A stretch of DNA of 64,000 nucleotides from Bacteroidales bacterium UBA5349 (GTDB lineage Bacteria > Bacteroidota > Bacteroidia > Bacteroidales > Tenuifilaceae). The notes under the pieces were generated by a model, which saw only the letters and a program-made list of their open reading frames with translations, searched no databases and was not told the origin of the DNA. The position numbers and the translations under genes are program-made. Shown piece after piece: positions 37,986 through 47,235 of the stretch. The stretch spans positions 124,001 through 188,000 of the forward strand of contig DHQB01000007.1 in assembly GCA_002410065.1 (NCBI GenBank), in the 5' to 3' direction. Numbering within the stretch: the first letter of the stretch is position 1; each line of letters begins with the position of its first letter.

Positions 37986-39287
37986 TTATAAACTCCAGTA
38001 GCTAATTCCTTTTGGCTTATTCTTCACAAAAGCACCTTTAACATCAACAAAAACGCCGCCCTCGGATGCAAATTTAGTAAAGTACTCCGAATCAATTTTT
38101 AGATACTGCTGATGGTTTACGGCAACAATAATGGCATCATACTTACCAGTTGGTTCCTTGGCTAGGGAAAACCCATACTCATGCTCAACCTCACTCGAAT
38201 CAGCATATGGATCAACAATATCCAAATTCTTAATACCATATGATTTTAGCTCATTTACTATGTCAACCACCTTTGAATTCCGGATATCGCTTACGTTCTC
38301 CTTAAAGGTAACTCCCATAATAAGTATCCTCGATTCCTTTACATTTTTATCGCCAGCAATAATTTTCTTTACAACTTGCTTTGCTATATATCCCCCCATT
38401 GAATCGTTGATAAATCTGCCTGCGCTAATGATTTGAGGGTGATAACCAAGTTCTTTAGCCTTATATACAAGATAATAGGGATCAACTCCTATGCAATGCC
38501 CGCCAACAAGACCTGGGAAAAACTTAAGAAAATTCCATTTTGTACCTGCTGCCTCTAAAACCTCATAGGTATTAATCCCCATGCGGGAGAAGATAAGCGA
38601 TAGCTCATTCATGAATGCGATATTGATATCGCGCTGGGTATTCTCAATTACCTTTGCCGCTTCGGCAACCTTAATTGTGCTTGCCCTAAACACACCTGCC
38701 GTAATAATTAATTCATAGGTTTTGGCAATTAGCTCAGCCGATTCGGCATCGCAACCGCTAGATACCTTAACAATACGGGTTAGTGTATGCTCTAAATCAC
38801 CCGGATTTATTCGCTCTGGCGAAAAGCCCACCTTAAAATCGTCAATAAATTTTAATCCTGAAATTTTCTCAAGAAGTGGTACACATTCCTCTTCGGTGCA
38901 GCCAGGGTAAACCGTTGATTCATAAACAACATAATCGCCCTTTTTAAGTACTTTGGCTACCATCTCCGTTGCTGATAGCAACGGTTTTAGGTCGGGCAGG
39001 TTATGATCGTTGATTGGCGTAGGTACTGCAACAATGAAGAATTTTGCCCCTTTAAGATCATCGGGATTTGCGGTATAGTTTATATCACAATTCTCAAAAG
39101 CCTTAGGTTCAAGCTCGCGACTTGGGTCAATCCCTTTTCTGATCAGCTCTATCCTGTCAGGCTTAATATCGAAACCTACAACAGCCAATTTCTTAGCAAA
39201 TTCAATGGCAATGGGCAAACCAACATAACCTAAGCCTATTACAGCAAGTTTTTCCTGCTTGTCGATAAGCTTTTTATATAGATTCAT
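37986..39287 (-). CDS. nucleotide-sugar 6-dehydrogenase (WbpO/TviB type)
   Basis: A 433-residue UDP-sugar dehydrogenase that oxidises C6 to a uronic acid with two NAD. The motifs GLGYVGLP (about 18-25), the ESTVYPGCTEE block near 123 and the catalytic-cysteine loop GGHCIGVDPYYL (about 260-271) are seen. It resembles the WbpO/TviB branch, so UDP-GlcNAc or UDP-GalNAc is the likely substrate. It lies between the epimerase and the WbpB-like oxidoreductase, in one operon. Confidence 0.94.
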   Translation of the reverse strand: MNLYKKLIDKQEKLAVIGLGYVGLPIAIEFAKKLAVVGFDIKPDRIELIRKGIDPSRELEPKAFENCDINYTANPDDLKGAKFFIVAVPTPINDHNLPDLKPLLSATEMVAKVLKKGDYVVYESTVYPGCTEEECVPLLEKISGLKFIDDFKVGFSPERINPGDLEHTLTRIVKVSSGCDAESAELIAKTYELIITAGVFRASTIKVAEAAKVIENTQRDINIAFMNELSLIFSRMGINTYEVLEAAGTKWNFLKFFPGLVGGHCIGVDPYYLVYKAKELGYHPQIISAGRFINDSMGGYIAKQVVKKIIAGDKNVKESRILIMGVTFKENVSDIRNSKVVDIVNELKSYGIKNLDIVDPYADSSEVEHEYGFSLAKEPTGKYDAIIVAVNHQQYLKIDSEYFTKFASEGGVFVDVKGAFVKNKPKGISYWSL

Positions 39288-39298
39288 ACTTTAAAACT

Positions 39299-40243
39299 TT
39301 AAATGTTTTTGCAATAGGGATGATAATCGCCTGAAAGACCAATGGGTGTAGTATTACGAATATGGTGCACTGTTTGAATGGATACTTTTGAATCGGATAA
39401 TCCAAAACCTTTCCCCTTTAGAATTTCCTGATAGGTTACAGTATGCAAATCGGTAAAGCCTCCACTAAACTCAAGTTCTTCACCTTCAACTGTGATTGAT
39501 CTGTAAGTTCGTTGTCCAGTTGCTAAAACTGTTGCTGGCACATCGGCACTATCAACGCTGAGGAACCAACGTACACGCGCTCTTTTTAAACCTAAATACC
39601 CTGCAGCCTTTTCAGGACGCGAAACGTGAACAATATTCTCCTGAACATCCCCAAAAATCCACGTTAGCATATCGAAAAAGTGAACACCTATGTTTGTTGC
39701 AACACCACCCGATTTTTGGATATCCCCTTTCCATGAAATGAAATACCAACGGCCTCTGCTTGTAATATAGGTAAGATCTATATCAAATATTTTATCCTTT
39801 GGCGCTTGCTCAACCTTCTTTTTAAGGGCAACGATTGATGGATGATATCTTAGCTGCAGAATAGTATTCACCTTTCGCCCTGTTTCCTTCTCAATCTCAG
39901 ATAGCGCATCAACATTCCATGGATTTAGTACAATGGGCTTTTCGCAAATGGCATCGGCACCATGTCGAAGCGCAAAGCGAATGTGGGAATCGTGCAAATA
40001 GTTTGGGGTACAAATACTAACATAATCAATCTTAACACCTTGGCGCTTGAGCTTATCAAAATGTCTATCGTAACGCTCAAACTCAATAAAGAAATCGGAC
40101 TCGGGGAAAAAGTTGTCCAAAATTCCTACGCAATCATTATTATCGAGCGATGCAAGCAAATTATTACCAGTATCCTTAATGGCCCGTAAATGGCGAGGTG
40201 CGATATAACCAGCTAAACCAATTAAACCGAAATTTTTTACCAT
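39299..40243 (-). CDS. wbpB: Gfo/Idh/MocA oxidoreductase, WbpB/WlbA-like
   Basis: A 314-residue NAD-dependent oxidoreductase. Family signs are the N-terminal GLIGLAGYIAPRHLRAIKDTGN, EKPIVLNPWNVDALSE near 100 and the VATNIGVHFFDML block near 185. WlbA/WbpB oxidise C3 of UDP-GlcNAcA to a 3-keto sugar. The next gene group (acetyltransferase and aminotransferase) supplies the 3-amino and 3-acetyl steps, which supports this role. Spacing to the dehydrogenase is 11 bases. Confidence 0.9.
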   Translation of the reverse strand: MVKNFGLIGLAGYIAPRHLRAIKDTGNNLLASLDNNDCVGILDNFFPESDFFIEFERYDRHFDKLKRQGVKIDYVSICTPNYLHDSHIRFALRHGADAICEKPIVLNPWNVDALSEIEKETGRKVNTILQLRYHPSIVALKKKVEQAPKDKIFDIDLTYITSRGRWYFISWKGDIQKSGGVATNIGVHFFDMLTWIFGDVQENIVHVSRPEKAAGYLGLKRARVRWFLSVDSADVPATVLATGQRTYRSITVEGEELEFSGGFTDLHTVTYQEILKGKGFGLSDSKVSIQTVHHIRNTTPIGLSGDYHPYCKNI

Positions 40244-40256
40244 GACAATTATTGAA

Positions 40257-40838
40257 TTATTCTAATTTTACTAATAAATCATCTTTAAGCAAATATTCCT
40301 GCTTGCTTTCCGGGCAAACTCCAATTCCCTTATCGTTAAAACTTAACCTATGCCCAAACTCACTCATCCATCCAATATGCTTTGCCGGATTACCAACAAC
40401 TAATGCATAGGGCTTAACATCGCGAATTACTACTGCACCTGCGCCTATAAAACAGAACTCGCCAAGCGTGATACCACATACAATCGTTGAGTTTGCCCCA
40501 ATGGTTGCCCCTTTTTTTACATAGGTTTTCAGGTACTCGTTCTTTCGGTTAACAGCACTTCGGGGGTTGACAACGTTTGTAAAAACCATGGATGGACCTA
40601 GAAAAACATCATCCTCACAAATAACACCAGTGTATATCGAAACGTTGTTTTGAACTTTTACATTATTCCCAAGTACAACATCAGGCGATACTACCACATT
40701 TTGACCAATATTACAGCCATTGCCAATTATGCAACCCGACATGATATGGCTAAAATGCCATATTTTGGTTCCTTCTCCAATCTTACAGCCTTCATCAATA
40801 ACTGCTGTTTCGTGGGCAAAATATTGGTTTTTCATCAA
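40257..40838 (-). CDS. wbpD: hexapeptide N-acetyltransferase, WbpD/WlbB-like
   Basis: A 193-residue left-handed beta-helix acetyltransferase. The N-terminal two-thirds have many hexapeptide turns (for example GCKIGEGTKIWHFSHIMSG, DVVLGNNVKV), and the C-terminus ends in FGHRLSF, as in WlbB. It would acetylate the 3-amino group of UDP-GlcNAc(3N)A using acetyl-CoA. It lies 13 bases from the WbpB-like gene and 45 from the aminotransferase. Confidence 0.92.
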   Translation of the reverse strand: MMKNQYFAHETAVIDEGCKIGEGTKIWHFSHIMSGCIIGNGCNIGQNVVVSPDVVLGNNVKVQNNVSIYTGVICEDDVFLGPSMVFTNVVNPRSAVNRKNEYLKTYVKKGATIGANSTIVCGITLGEFCFIGAGAVVIRDVKPYALVVGNPAKHIGWMSEFGHRLSFNDKGIGVCPESKQEYLLKDDLLVKLE

Positions 40839-40883
40839 CTAAACTATAAAGGGTAAGCAAAATTAACCAAAACGGTCATAATA

Positions 40884-42023
40884 TCATAGCAAACTCAGAA
40901 CATTATCAGCAATATAATGCTGCACCTCCTGTGTTAGTTCAGTATGCATTGGTAATGAGAGAACTGACTCAGAAAGCATGATACTATTAGGGTATTCTTT
41001 AACCATTTTTTCATTAACATATGGTTCGAGGGCTTTCTGTTTGTGCAAGGGTATAGGGTAGTAAACCATTGCCGGAATCCCTTTCTCACTCAACTTCTCA
41101 ATAAGGCGTTTTCTGTCGATATTAACCAACCTCAGCGTGTACTGATGGAATATATGATCTGACCAGCTTACCCTTTGAGGGATGATTAATGACTTGCAAT
41201 CTCTAAACAAAGAATCGTAAAGCATAGCGGCTTCTTGCCTGGCCACATTGTACTCATCAAGGTGCTTTAACTTTACACTAAGAATGGCAGCCTGTATTGT
41301 ATCAAGCCTTGAGTTTACGCCAATGGTATCATGGTGGTAACGTATCTTCATACCATGGTTAGCAATAGAACGAATCTCTTCGGCTAGCCTATCATCATTC
41401 GTAAATAAAGCCCCTCCATCGCCGTAGCAACCTAAGTTTTTAGATGGAAAAAAAGATGTACATCCGATTGTACCAATAGTACCTGCTTTAGCAGAGTTGC
41501 CATTGCTAAAATAATAGGTTGACCCGGTTGCCTGAGCTAAATCTTCAACAACGGCTATACCCTTGTCATTGGCAATTTCCATAATTGCCTCCATGTTTGC
41601 GCATTGCCCAAAAAGATGCACAGGGATTATTGCCTTAGTTTTAGGTGTAATGGCCTTTTTAAGCGCATCAATATTAATGGTAAAATCATCAAGGTTAACA
41701 TCAACAAGAATAGGTTTTAAGCCCAGAAGTGCCACAACCTCAACGGTTGCAATAAATGTAAAATCGGGGGTAATCACCTCGTCACCAGGCTTTAGTTCAA
41801 GTGCCATTAGGGCTAACTGAAGTGCATCCGTTCCGTTGGCACATCCAATAACGTGTTTTACTCCCAAATAGGCTGCCAACTCCACCTCAAACTGGGCAAC
41901 CTGTTTTCCTTTAATAAAGGCTGTTTCATCAATAACTTCCTGAATGGCTGCATCAACCTCTGGTTTTATCCTAAGATATTGACCCTTGAGATCAACCATT
42001 TGTAAATTGGATGGAATACTCAT
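40884..42023 (-). CDS. wbpE: DegT/DnrJ/EryC1 sugar aminotransferase, WbpE/WlbC-like
   Basis: A 379-residue PLP enzyme of the DegT family. The PLP lysine is K195 in FFPSKNLGCYGDGGAL, and the GTDALQLALMALELKPGDEVI start block is canonical. In WbpB-D-E pathways this enzyme adds the 3-amino group from glutamate. It is the first gene of the five-gene operon, with the rny terminator 24-54 bases upstream, so a promoter is likely in the intervening gap. Confidence 0.93.
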   Translation of the reverse strand: MSIPSNLQMVDLKGQYLRIKPEVDAAIQEVIDETAFIKGKQVAQFEVELAAYLGVKHVIGCANGTDALQLALMALELKPGDEVITPDFTFIATVEVVALLGLKPILVDVNLDDFTINIDALKKAITPKTKAIIPVHLFGQCANMEAIMEIANDKGIAVVEDLAQATGSTYYFSNGNSAKAGTIGTIGCTSFFPSKNLGCYGDGGALFTNDDRLAEEIRSIANHGMKIRYHHDTIGVNSRLDTIQAAILSVKLKHLDEYNVARQEAAMLYDSLFRDCKSLIIPQRVSWSDHIFHQYTLRLVNIDRKRLIEKLSEKGIPAMVYYPIPLHKQKALEPYVNEKMVKEYPNSIMLSESVLSLPMHTELTQEVQHYIADNVLSLL

Positions 42024-42046
42024 AAGAATTGGTTTTTAATAAAAAA

Positions 42047-42076
42047 AGCCCCTTCGAGTAGTACTCAGCTGGGGCT
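42047..42076 (-). terminator. terminator of rny
   Basis: AGCCCC / GGGGCT stem with an inner GAGT/ACTC stem, followed on the minus strand by seven T residues. It lies between the rny stop and the aminotransferase start. Confidence 0.8.
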
Positions 42077-42104
42077 AAATATAAATTATTGCCAAAACAT
42101 GCTA

Positions 42105-43640
42105 CTACTTTGCATAGCTAATTGCTCTGGTTTCTCTAATTACGGTAATCTTAACCTGACCAGGATATGTCATATCATCCTGAATTTTCTTGGCTATATC
42201 GTAAGATAGACTAGCGGCCTCCTCATCAGACACCTTTTCGCTACCTACAATAACCCTTAACTCTCTACCTGCCTGTATGGCAAAGGTTTTGGTAACACCA
42301 GGATAATTTAAGGCTAGGCCTTCCATCTCTTTTAATCGCTTGATGTAAGATTCAACCACCTCGCGGCGGGCACCAGGGCGAGCACCTGATATTGCATCAC
42401 AAACCTGAACTATCGGGGCAATTAGGGTGTTCATCTCTACCTCATCGTGGTGAGATCCTATGGCATTGCAAATCTCTGGCTTCTCTTTGTAACGTTCAGC
42501 CAACTTCATACCTAGAACTGCGTGTGGCAACTCTGGCTCATCGTCGGGCACTTTACCAATATCGTGAAGTAACCCTGCTCTTTTGGCCAGTTTAGCGTTT
42601 AGACCAAGTTCCGTAGCCATTATAGCACAAAGGTTTGCCACCTCGCGTGAGTGCTGTAACAGGTTTTGCCCGTAGGATGAACGATACTTCATTTTACCTA
42701 TCAAACGGATTAACTCGGGGTGCAAACCATGGATACCTAAGTCGATGGAGGTACGCTTACCAATCTCGACAATCTCCTCCTCAATCTGTTTCTGTGTTTT
42801 CTGTACAACCTCCTCAATACGTGCAGGGTGAATTCTACCATCAGTAACTAACTGATGCAGTGCAAGGCGAGCAATCTCACGGCGTACTGGATCGAAACCA
42901 GAAAGAATAATGGCCTCGGGAGTATCATCAACAATAATCTCTACTCCTGTTGCTGCTTCTAGTGCTCTAATATTACGCCCTTCACGGCCAATAATGCGGC
43001 CCTTTATCTCGTCGGAATCGATATGAAAAACGGTAACGGCATTCTCAATGGCCGCCTCAGTTGCTACCCTCTGAATGGTATTTACAACTATTCGTTTAGC
43101 CTCCTTTTGGGCTGTCATCTTGGCCTCGTCCATTATCTCATTAATATACGACATGGCTTCGGTTTTAGACTCTGCCTTAAGTGATTCGATGAGTTGGCTT
43201 TTTGCCTCGTCGGCTGATATCCCTGAAATAGCTTCAAGTTTCTCAACTTGGGTTCGGTGCATCTTATCCAGCTCTTCAGTACGCTTATCAACCAAAAGAA
43301 GTTGGTTGGATAAGTTATCGCGGATTGAATCAATCTCCTTTTGCTTACGCTGAAACTCTTCAAACTTTTGAGAAAAAAGAGTTTCGCGTTGTTTAAGTTT
43401 ATTCTCTGTTAGGAGAATTTTTGAGTTACGCTCGTTAAAGGCCTTTTCATTATCAGCTTTTAGCTGTAGAAACCTCTCTTTTGCCTGAAGAATTTTCTCC
43501 TTTCGTATAACCTCTGCTTCGGATTCCGCTTCGCGGATAATAGCAGCCCTTTTCTTCGACAGCAACTTGTTCCACAACATGTATGTAACAAACGATGTAA
43601 TTATTAGGGTTGATACTGCTACTATAATTGTTATTGTCAT
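42105..43640 (-). CDS. rny: ribonuclease Y
   Basis: A 511-residue endoribonuclease that starts mRNA decay. It has an N-terminal membrane helix (about 3-21), a long coiled coil (about 30-195), a KH RNA-binding domain (about 200-265, with GRIIGREGRNIRALEAATGVEIIVDDT) and an HD domain (about 320-430). The metal motif is LLHDIGK with upstream HSREVA. Length is the usual 510-520. It lies downstream of zapA, as is common in Bacteroidota. A terminator follows. Confidence 0.97.
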   Translation of the reverse strand: MTITIIVAVSTLIITSFVTYMLWNKLLSKKRAAIIREAESEAEVIRKEKILQAKERFLQLKADNEKAFNERNSKILLTENKLKQRETLFSQKFEEFQRKQKEIDSIRDNLSNQLLLVDKRTEELDKMHRTQVEKLEAISGISADEAKSQLIESLKAESKTEAMSYINEIMDEAKMTAQKEAKRIVVNTIQRVATEAAIENAVTVFHIDSDEIKGRIIGREGRNIRALEAATGVEIIVDDTPEAIILSGFDPVRREIARLALHQLVTDGRIHPARIEEVVQKTQKQIEEEIVEIGKRTSIDLGIHGLHPELIRLIGKMKYRSSYGQNLLQHSREVANLCAIMATELGLNAKLAKRAGLLHDIGKVPDDEPELPHAVLGMKLAERYKEKPEICNAIGSHHDEVEMNTLIAPIVQVCDAISGARPGARREVVESYIKRLKEMEGLALNYPGVTKTFAIQAGRELRVIVGSEKVSDEEAASLSYDIAKKIQDDMTYPGQVKITVIRETRAISYAK

Positions 43641-43741
43641 TTAATTAGTATTAAGTGAAAACTTAAAAAGAACGGTATGTAAATTTGGGTAAAACCCAAA
43701 ACGTTTAAATCAGTATTTGCTTTACAAAAAAACACAAAAAA

Positions 43742-43934
43742 CCCGCATTGTTTTCCCTAGTTTTATGAAACCCCAGTTAGACATGGGTGGAGAGGCTGCC
43801 AAATTCGAACTTCCAATGTCTCAAAATAATGAGATTTCAGACTAGCTGAAATGAGGCCTGTTCTACGATGACTAAGTCCTACTCCAATTTGCGTAGTGTT
43901 GAGTTTCGCAAAATGTTAAGGAAACAATGCGGGC
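43742..43934 (-). ncRNA. ssrS: probable 6S RNA
   Basis: About 193 bases between zapA and rny on the minus strand. The ends CCCGCATTGTTTCC and its complement (43920-43933 with 43742-43756, one bulge) form a strong closing stem, and the interior pairs again (TTTT-GAAAC with GTTTC-AAAA, and AAATT with AATTT) around a large bubble. This matches the 6S layout: closing stem, internal bubble, terminal hairpins. A T-run follows the closing stem on the minus strand. In gammaproteobacteria 6S RNA also follows zapA. It binds RNA polymerase holoenzyme. Family assignment is by structure and position only. Confidence 0.7.
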
Positions 43935-43937
43935 ATA

Positions 43938-44246
43938 TTATTTTAAAGAACGTATATCACTCTTCTCTAGATAATCATCTAACCACTCATCCAACTCATT
44001 TAACTCATCAACCAAAGGAGCAACCTCAAACCGGTTTTCGCTCTCGAGTAGTTTTATAACAAACTGCAAAGCGGCCATTGCTAAAAAATCTTGTAAATCC
44101 TTGTCGGTGTATCTTTTCTTATAAAGCGACACCTTTTCATTTATCGTTCTAGCAGCTTTGCGTATTTTTTCCTCATCGCTTCTATCGATTTTTAACGGAT
44201 AGTACCTATCGGCAACATTCACACGTATTGACAGCTTATCCTCCAT
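43938..44246 (-). CDS. zapA: cell division protein ZapA
   Basis: A 102-residue ZapA-family protein, which binds FtsZ and bundles protofilaments at the division ring. The IRVNVADRYYPLKIDRSDEEKIRKAARTINEKVSLYKKRY segment matches the ZapA globular head; the C-terminal half (about 60-102) is coiled coil. Its upstream neighbour is a small coiled-coil protein and its downstream neighbour the 6S-like RNA. Length is as expected (about 95-110). Confidence 0.93.
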   Translation of the reverse strand: MEDKLSIRVNVADRYYPLKIDRSDEEKIRKAARTINEKVSLYKKRYTDKDLQDFLAMAALQFVIKLLESENRFEVAPLVDELNELDEWLDDYLEKSDIRSLK

Positions 44247-44260
44247 AAAACCGAATCAAA

Positions 44261-44554
44261 TTATCTATTTAAAAGAGCAATGCATTGATCAATTTCCCGC
44301 ACAATCAAATCAACCTTAATCTTTGCATCATGAGTATCTTCGCTCGATGTAACAAACGCTCTTGCAAGCTGTTGTTGATTGTATTTCTTATCAAGCTCGA
44401 TGTAGGCAATTTCTCTCTCTTGCATTACGTTTTCAAGAGTTGCCATTTTCTCCTTAAGCTTTAGGTTCTCTTCCTTCAACTTCTCATAAGCAGATACCAA
44501 CTCTTCAATCTTTGATTTAAGCTTTGTATGTATTGATTTCTGCTCTATGCTCAT
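44261..44554 (-). CDS. small coiled-coil protein upstream of zapA
   Basis: A 97-residue protein that is almost wholly coiled coil (about 8-65, rich in K, E and L). Its position, 14 bases ahead of zapA on the same strand, suggests it works with ZapA in division, like ZapB in gammaproteobacteria. There is no sequence evidence for ZapB itself. The C-terminal 30 residues hold KVDLIVREIDQCIALLNR, a likely capping helix. Start at 44554 gives the whole coil. Confidence 0.87.
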   Translation of the reverse strand: MSIEQKSIHTKLKSKIEELVSAYEKLKEENLKLKEKMATLENVMQEREIAYIELDKKYNQQQLARAFVTSSEDTHDAKIKVDLIVREIDQCIALLNR

Positions 44555-44694
44555 GTGCCCAGATTAATTAGTACAAAGTTACAACGAGTTTAACAGATAA
44601 TCAAAAAAAATGATCCCTATTTTCCGCATTATCTATTAAAAAGAAGATATAAAATGGATAGTTTTGTCTGAAAATATAAAACCTGACAATTAGT

Positions 44695-46431
44695 ATGAAA
44701 TTGATTCGCTTTACACTACCACTCCTACTCACTTTATCTGTTATTAGCACATCGGTAGGGCAACCATACAAAAGTCCTTACAATCTTTATCCACCCCTAA
44801 AAGGGAAACTTGGGTTATCGGGATCATTTGGTGAGATTAGAACCAACAGCCTACATGCAGGAATGGATTTTCGCACTGGTGGACAAATCGGTTCTGAGGT
44901 GTTCGCATCGGACGATGGACATGTATCGAGAATAAAGATAAGCAGCGTTGGTTATGGAAATGCAATATACATTGACCACCCCAATGGATTAACCACTTTA
45001 TATGGTCATCTACACAAATTTTCTCCTGAAATTGAACAATACGTTAAAGCACAACAATACAAAGAACGCAGTTTTGAGGTTGATCTGCACCTTTTACCTA
45101 AGCAAATCTCCATTAAACGTGGCGAAATTATTGGTTTAAGCGGCAACTCTGGAAGTTCTGGTGGCCCCCATCTACATTATGAGGTTAGACAAACCAAAAA
45201 TCAAGCACCACAAAACCCTGCCTTTAGCAACTTAAACATTGGAGATAAGCTTACACCTGTTATTCGCAGTGTGTGGCTCTACAAATTAGGTAATGACGCT
45301 TCTCCTACTACAATAAACAGCAGAAAAGAGATTAATGTTCAGTCTAGTAAAGGCATGTACAACTATGCTGACACTATTTTTGCCGAAGGCAATTTGGGTT
45401 TTGGCATAGAAGCATACGATTTTGTGAACAACCAAAGCCTACGGTGTGGAATTTATAGCATGAAAATGTACGTAAACAACATTCTAAACTATCATTTTGA
45501 CATTGATGGATTTAGGTTTGACGAGACTAGATATGCCAATAGTCATATTGATTTTGCCCTTCGTCAGAAAACAGGAAAACGCGCTCAAAAACTTTATACT
45601 GAGCCAAATAATCAGCTCAAAATCTACAAAACACTTAAAAATAGCGGGATTATTAATGCCCAAATTGATAGTATTTACAATATTAGAGTGGAAATATCAG
45701 ATGCATATCGCAATAAAACCATGCTAACAATGGTAGTAAAAGGTTCACAATACAACAATAGTTCAGCTGTAGGCCTTTTGCCAGCAGAACAAATCAGTGG
45801 AGTTTTATGGCCTTACTTTCAACAAAACCAAATTTCTACCAGTCAGTTCTCCATTTCAATGCCCGCTGAGGCGCTGTACAATAATATTTTCTTCAACTAT
45901 AAAGTTAGAGACTCTGTAGCATTTATCTATTCGCCAATAATCTCAATACATAATAGGTTTACGCCTGTTCATAAAAACTATACACTAACGATTAATTGCC
46001 TGGAAATACCTGAAATTTATAAAAGCAAAGCCTTGATTGCTAGTGTTAATGCTAAAAATGAGATTGAAGCAGTTGGAGGTGACTTTAGAAATGGTTCCGT
46101 AACATCTAAGCTAAACTTTTTTGGAGATTTTTTTGTTACCATTGACAGTATTGCTCCAGAAATAAAACAAGTAAATGCTATAGCAAAAAATGACTATAGC
46201 AATGAGAAATCGATAATGTTTAAAGTAAAAGACAATTTGAGCGGAGTATCGCAAATAGTTGGAACTATTGATGGTGAATGGGCTCTTTTTGAGTACGATA
46301 AAAAAAATGATCTTGTTTCCTATGAATTCGATAGTGAGCGATTACAAAAAGGAAGAAAACACAAACTTTCTCTTGAGGTTAGCGACGCTAAGGGTAATAT
46401 GAGTAAAAGTGAATATTGGTTCTTCTGGTAA
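44695..46431 (+). CDS. M23-family peptidoglycan peptidase, exported
   Basis: A 578-residue exported protein with a signal peptide (about residues 1-22). The LytM domain (about 30-180) holds the zinc residues: HAGMDF (H and D) and GPHLHYEVR (H in HxH), with the HGHLHKF histidine. The rest (about 190-578) is beta-rich with no named domain and is probably for wall or partner binding. It cleaves peptidoglycan cross-links or activates an amidase. It is followed by a secreted protein gene at 46526. Confidence 0.93.
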   Translation: MKLIRFTLPLLLTLSVISTSVGQPYKSPYNLYPPLKGKLGLSGSFGEIRTNSLHAGMDFRTGGQIGSEVFASDDGHVSRIKISSVGYGNAIYIDHPNGLTTLYGHLHKFSPEIEQYVKAQQYKERSFEVDLHLLPKQISIKRGEIIGLSGNSGSSGGPHLHYEVRQTKNQAPQNPAFSNLNIGDKLTPVIRSVWLYKLGNDASPTTINSRKEINVQSSKGMYNYADTIFAEGNLGFGIEAYDFVNNQSLRCGIYSMKMYVNNILNYHFDIDGFRFDETRYANSHIDFALRQKTGKRAQKLYTEPNNQLKIYKTLKNSGIINAQIDSIYNIRVEISDAYRNKTMLTMVVKGSQYNNSSAVGLLPAEQISGVLWPYFQQNQISTSQFSISMPAEALYNNIFFNYKVRDSVAFIYSPIISIHNRFTPVHKNYTLTINCLEIPEIYKSKALIASVNAKNEIEAVGGDFRNGSVTSKLNFFGDFFVTIDSIAPEIKQVNAIAKNDYSNEKSIMFKVKDNLSGVSQIVGTIDGEWALFEYDKKNDLVSYEFDSERLQKGRKHKLSLEVSDAKGNMSKSEYWFFW

Positions 46432-46476
46432 ATATTTTTAGGCATAAACTTTGCATTAGGTCCTTCTAGTATTTTG

Positions 46477-46484
46477 TATCTTTG
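46477..46484 (+). promoter_or_regulatory. -7 promoter box before the secreted protein gene
   Basis: TATCTTTG, a full consensus match, about 42 bases before the start codon at 46526. The nearest TTG (46451-46453) is 23 bases upstream, slightly far. Confidence 0.65.
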
Positions 46485-46525
46485 CTCCAAGGATTTTATT
46501 TAACTATCTGTAAATCAACATTAAA

Positions 46526-47221
46526 ATGAAACATAAAAGAATAATGTTAATCCTAGTACTTCTAGGGTTTTCTACGGGATTAACTGCACAAAGCTATAGG
46601 AATAAGCAACTTGCCCTTATTTCGTACAACTACAACATTCACCAGAATATCAAACCACAGTTTGATGAATTTGCCTACCTTTTTCCTGACACAAAGGATC
46701 CAAAAATCGATAAAACTATTTCTATCCTAAAGAATAATACTTGGTTTATACTGAAAGATGGGCTTGAGGAAAAAACCGGTATGTATATCTTCCCAATAAA
46801 TGCCCATGGTAAAGATTTTAAATACGATGTATATGGATTCCCTGAGATGACCATTAATAAAGCCCTAAGGAAGGGGACCTCAAAATACTACATTAAAGTT
46901 GATGTAACAATATCAGCATTCTCTAGTAAAGCCGACAAAGGATATGGATCAATTGCAAGTAAGGATACCACTAAGAATTTGAATGAACTTCCCGAAGGAT
47001 CTTTAATTCCAGTGGTTACCATTGAGGTTACAACATATACTAGGGAAGGGATAATACCCATGCAAAAAGTGGTTGGAAGTGCAACAGTAACTGAACCTTG
47101 GATTATTAGCACTTCAACATTTGAAGGTTTAAAAAAAGGAGAAAAGCTTGATCTAAACAATCCAAACAGCATTATGGGGTTAGTTAACACCGCTATCACA
47201 AATCTCTTAGGGAAATTCTAA
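46526..47221 (+). CDS. secreted protein of unknown function
   Basis: A 231-residue exported protein with a signal peptide (about 1-22, ending near TAQS). The mature part is beta-rich with repeated K/Y and charged residues; I do not recognise a domain. It has a full-consensus -7 box upstream and is followed by anmK after 14 bases, so it may be co-transcribed with anmK. No enzyme motif is seen. Confidence 0.75.
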   Translation: MKHKRIMLILVLLGFSTGLTAQSYRNKQLALISYNYNIHQNIKPQFDEFAYLFPDTKDPKIDKTISILKNNTWFILKDGLEEKTGMYIFPINAHGKDFKYDVYGFPEMTINKALRKGTSKYYIKVDVTISAFSSKADKGYGSIASKDTTKNLNELPEGSLIPVVTIEVTTYTREGIIPMQKVVGSATVTEPWIISTSTFEGLKKGEKLDLNNPNSIMGLVNTAITNLLGKF

Positions 47222-47235
47222 TTTCTGCTCAAACT

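Noticed and set aside
42392..42847. Plus-strand ORFs within rny
   Set aside because: They are antisense shadows of the HD and KH domains.
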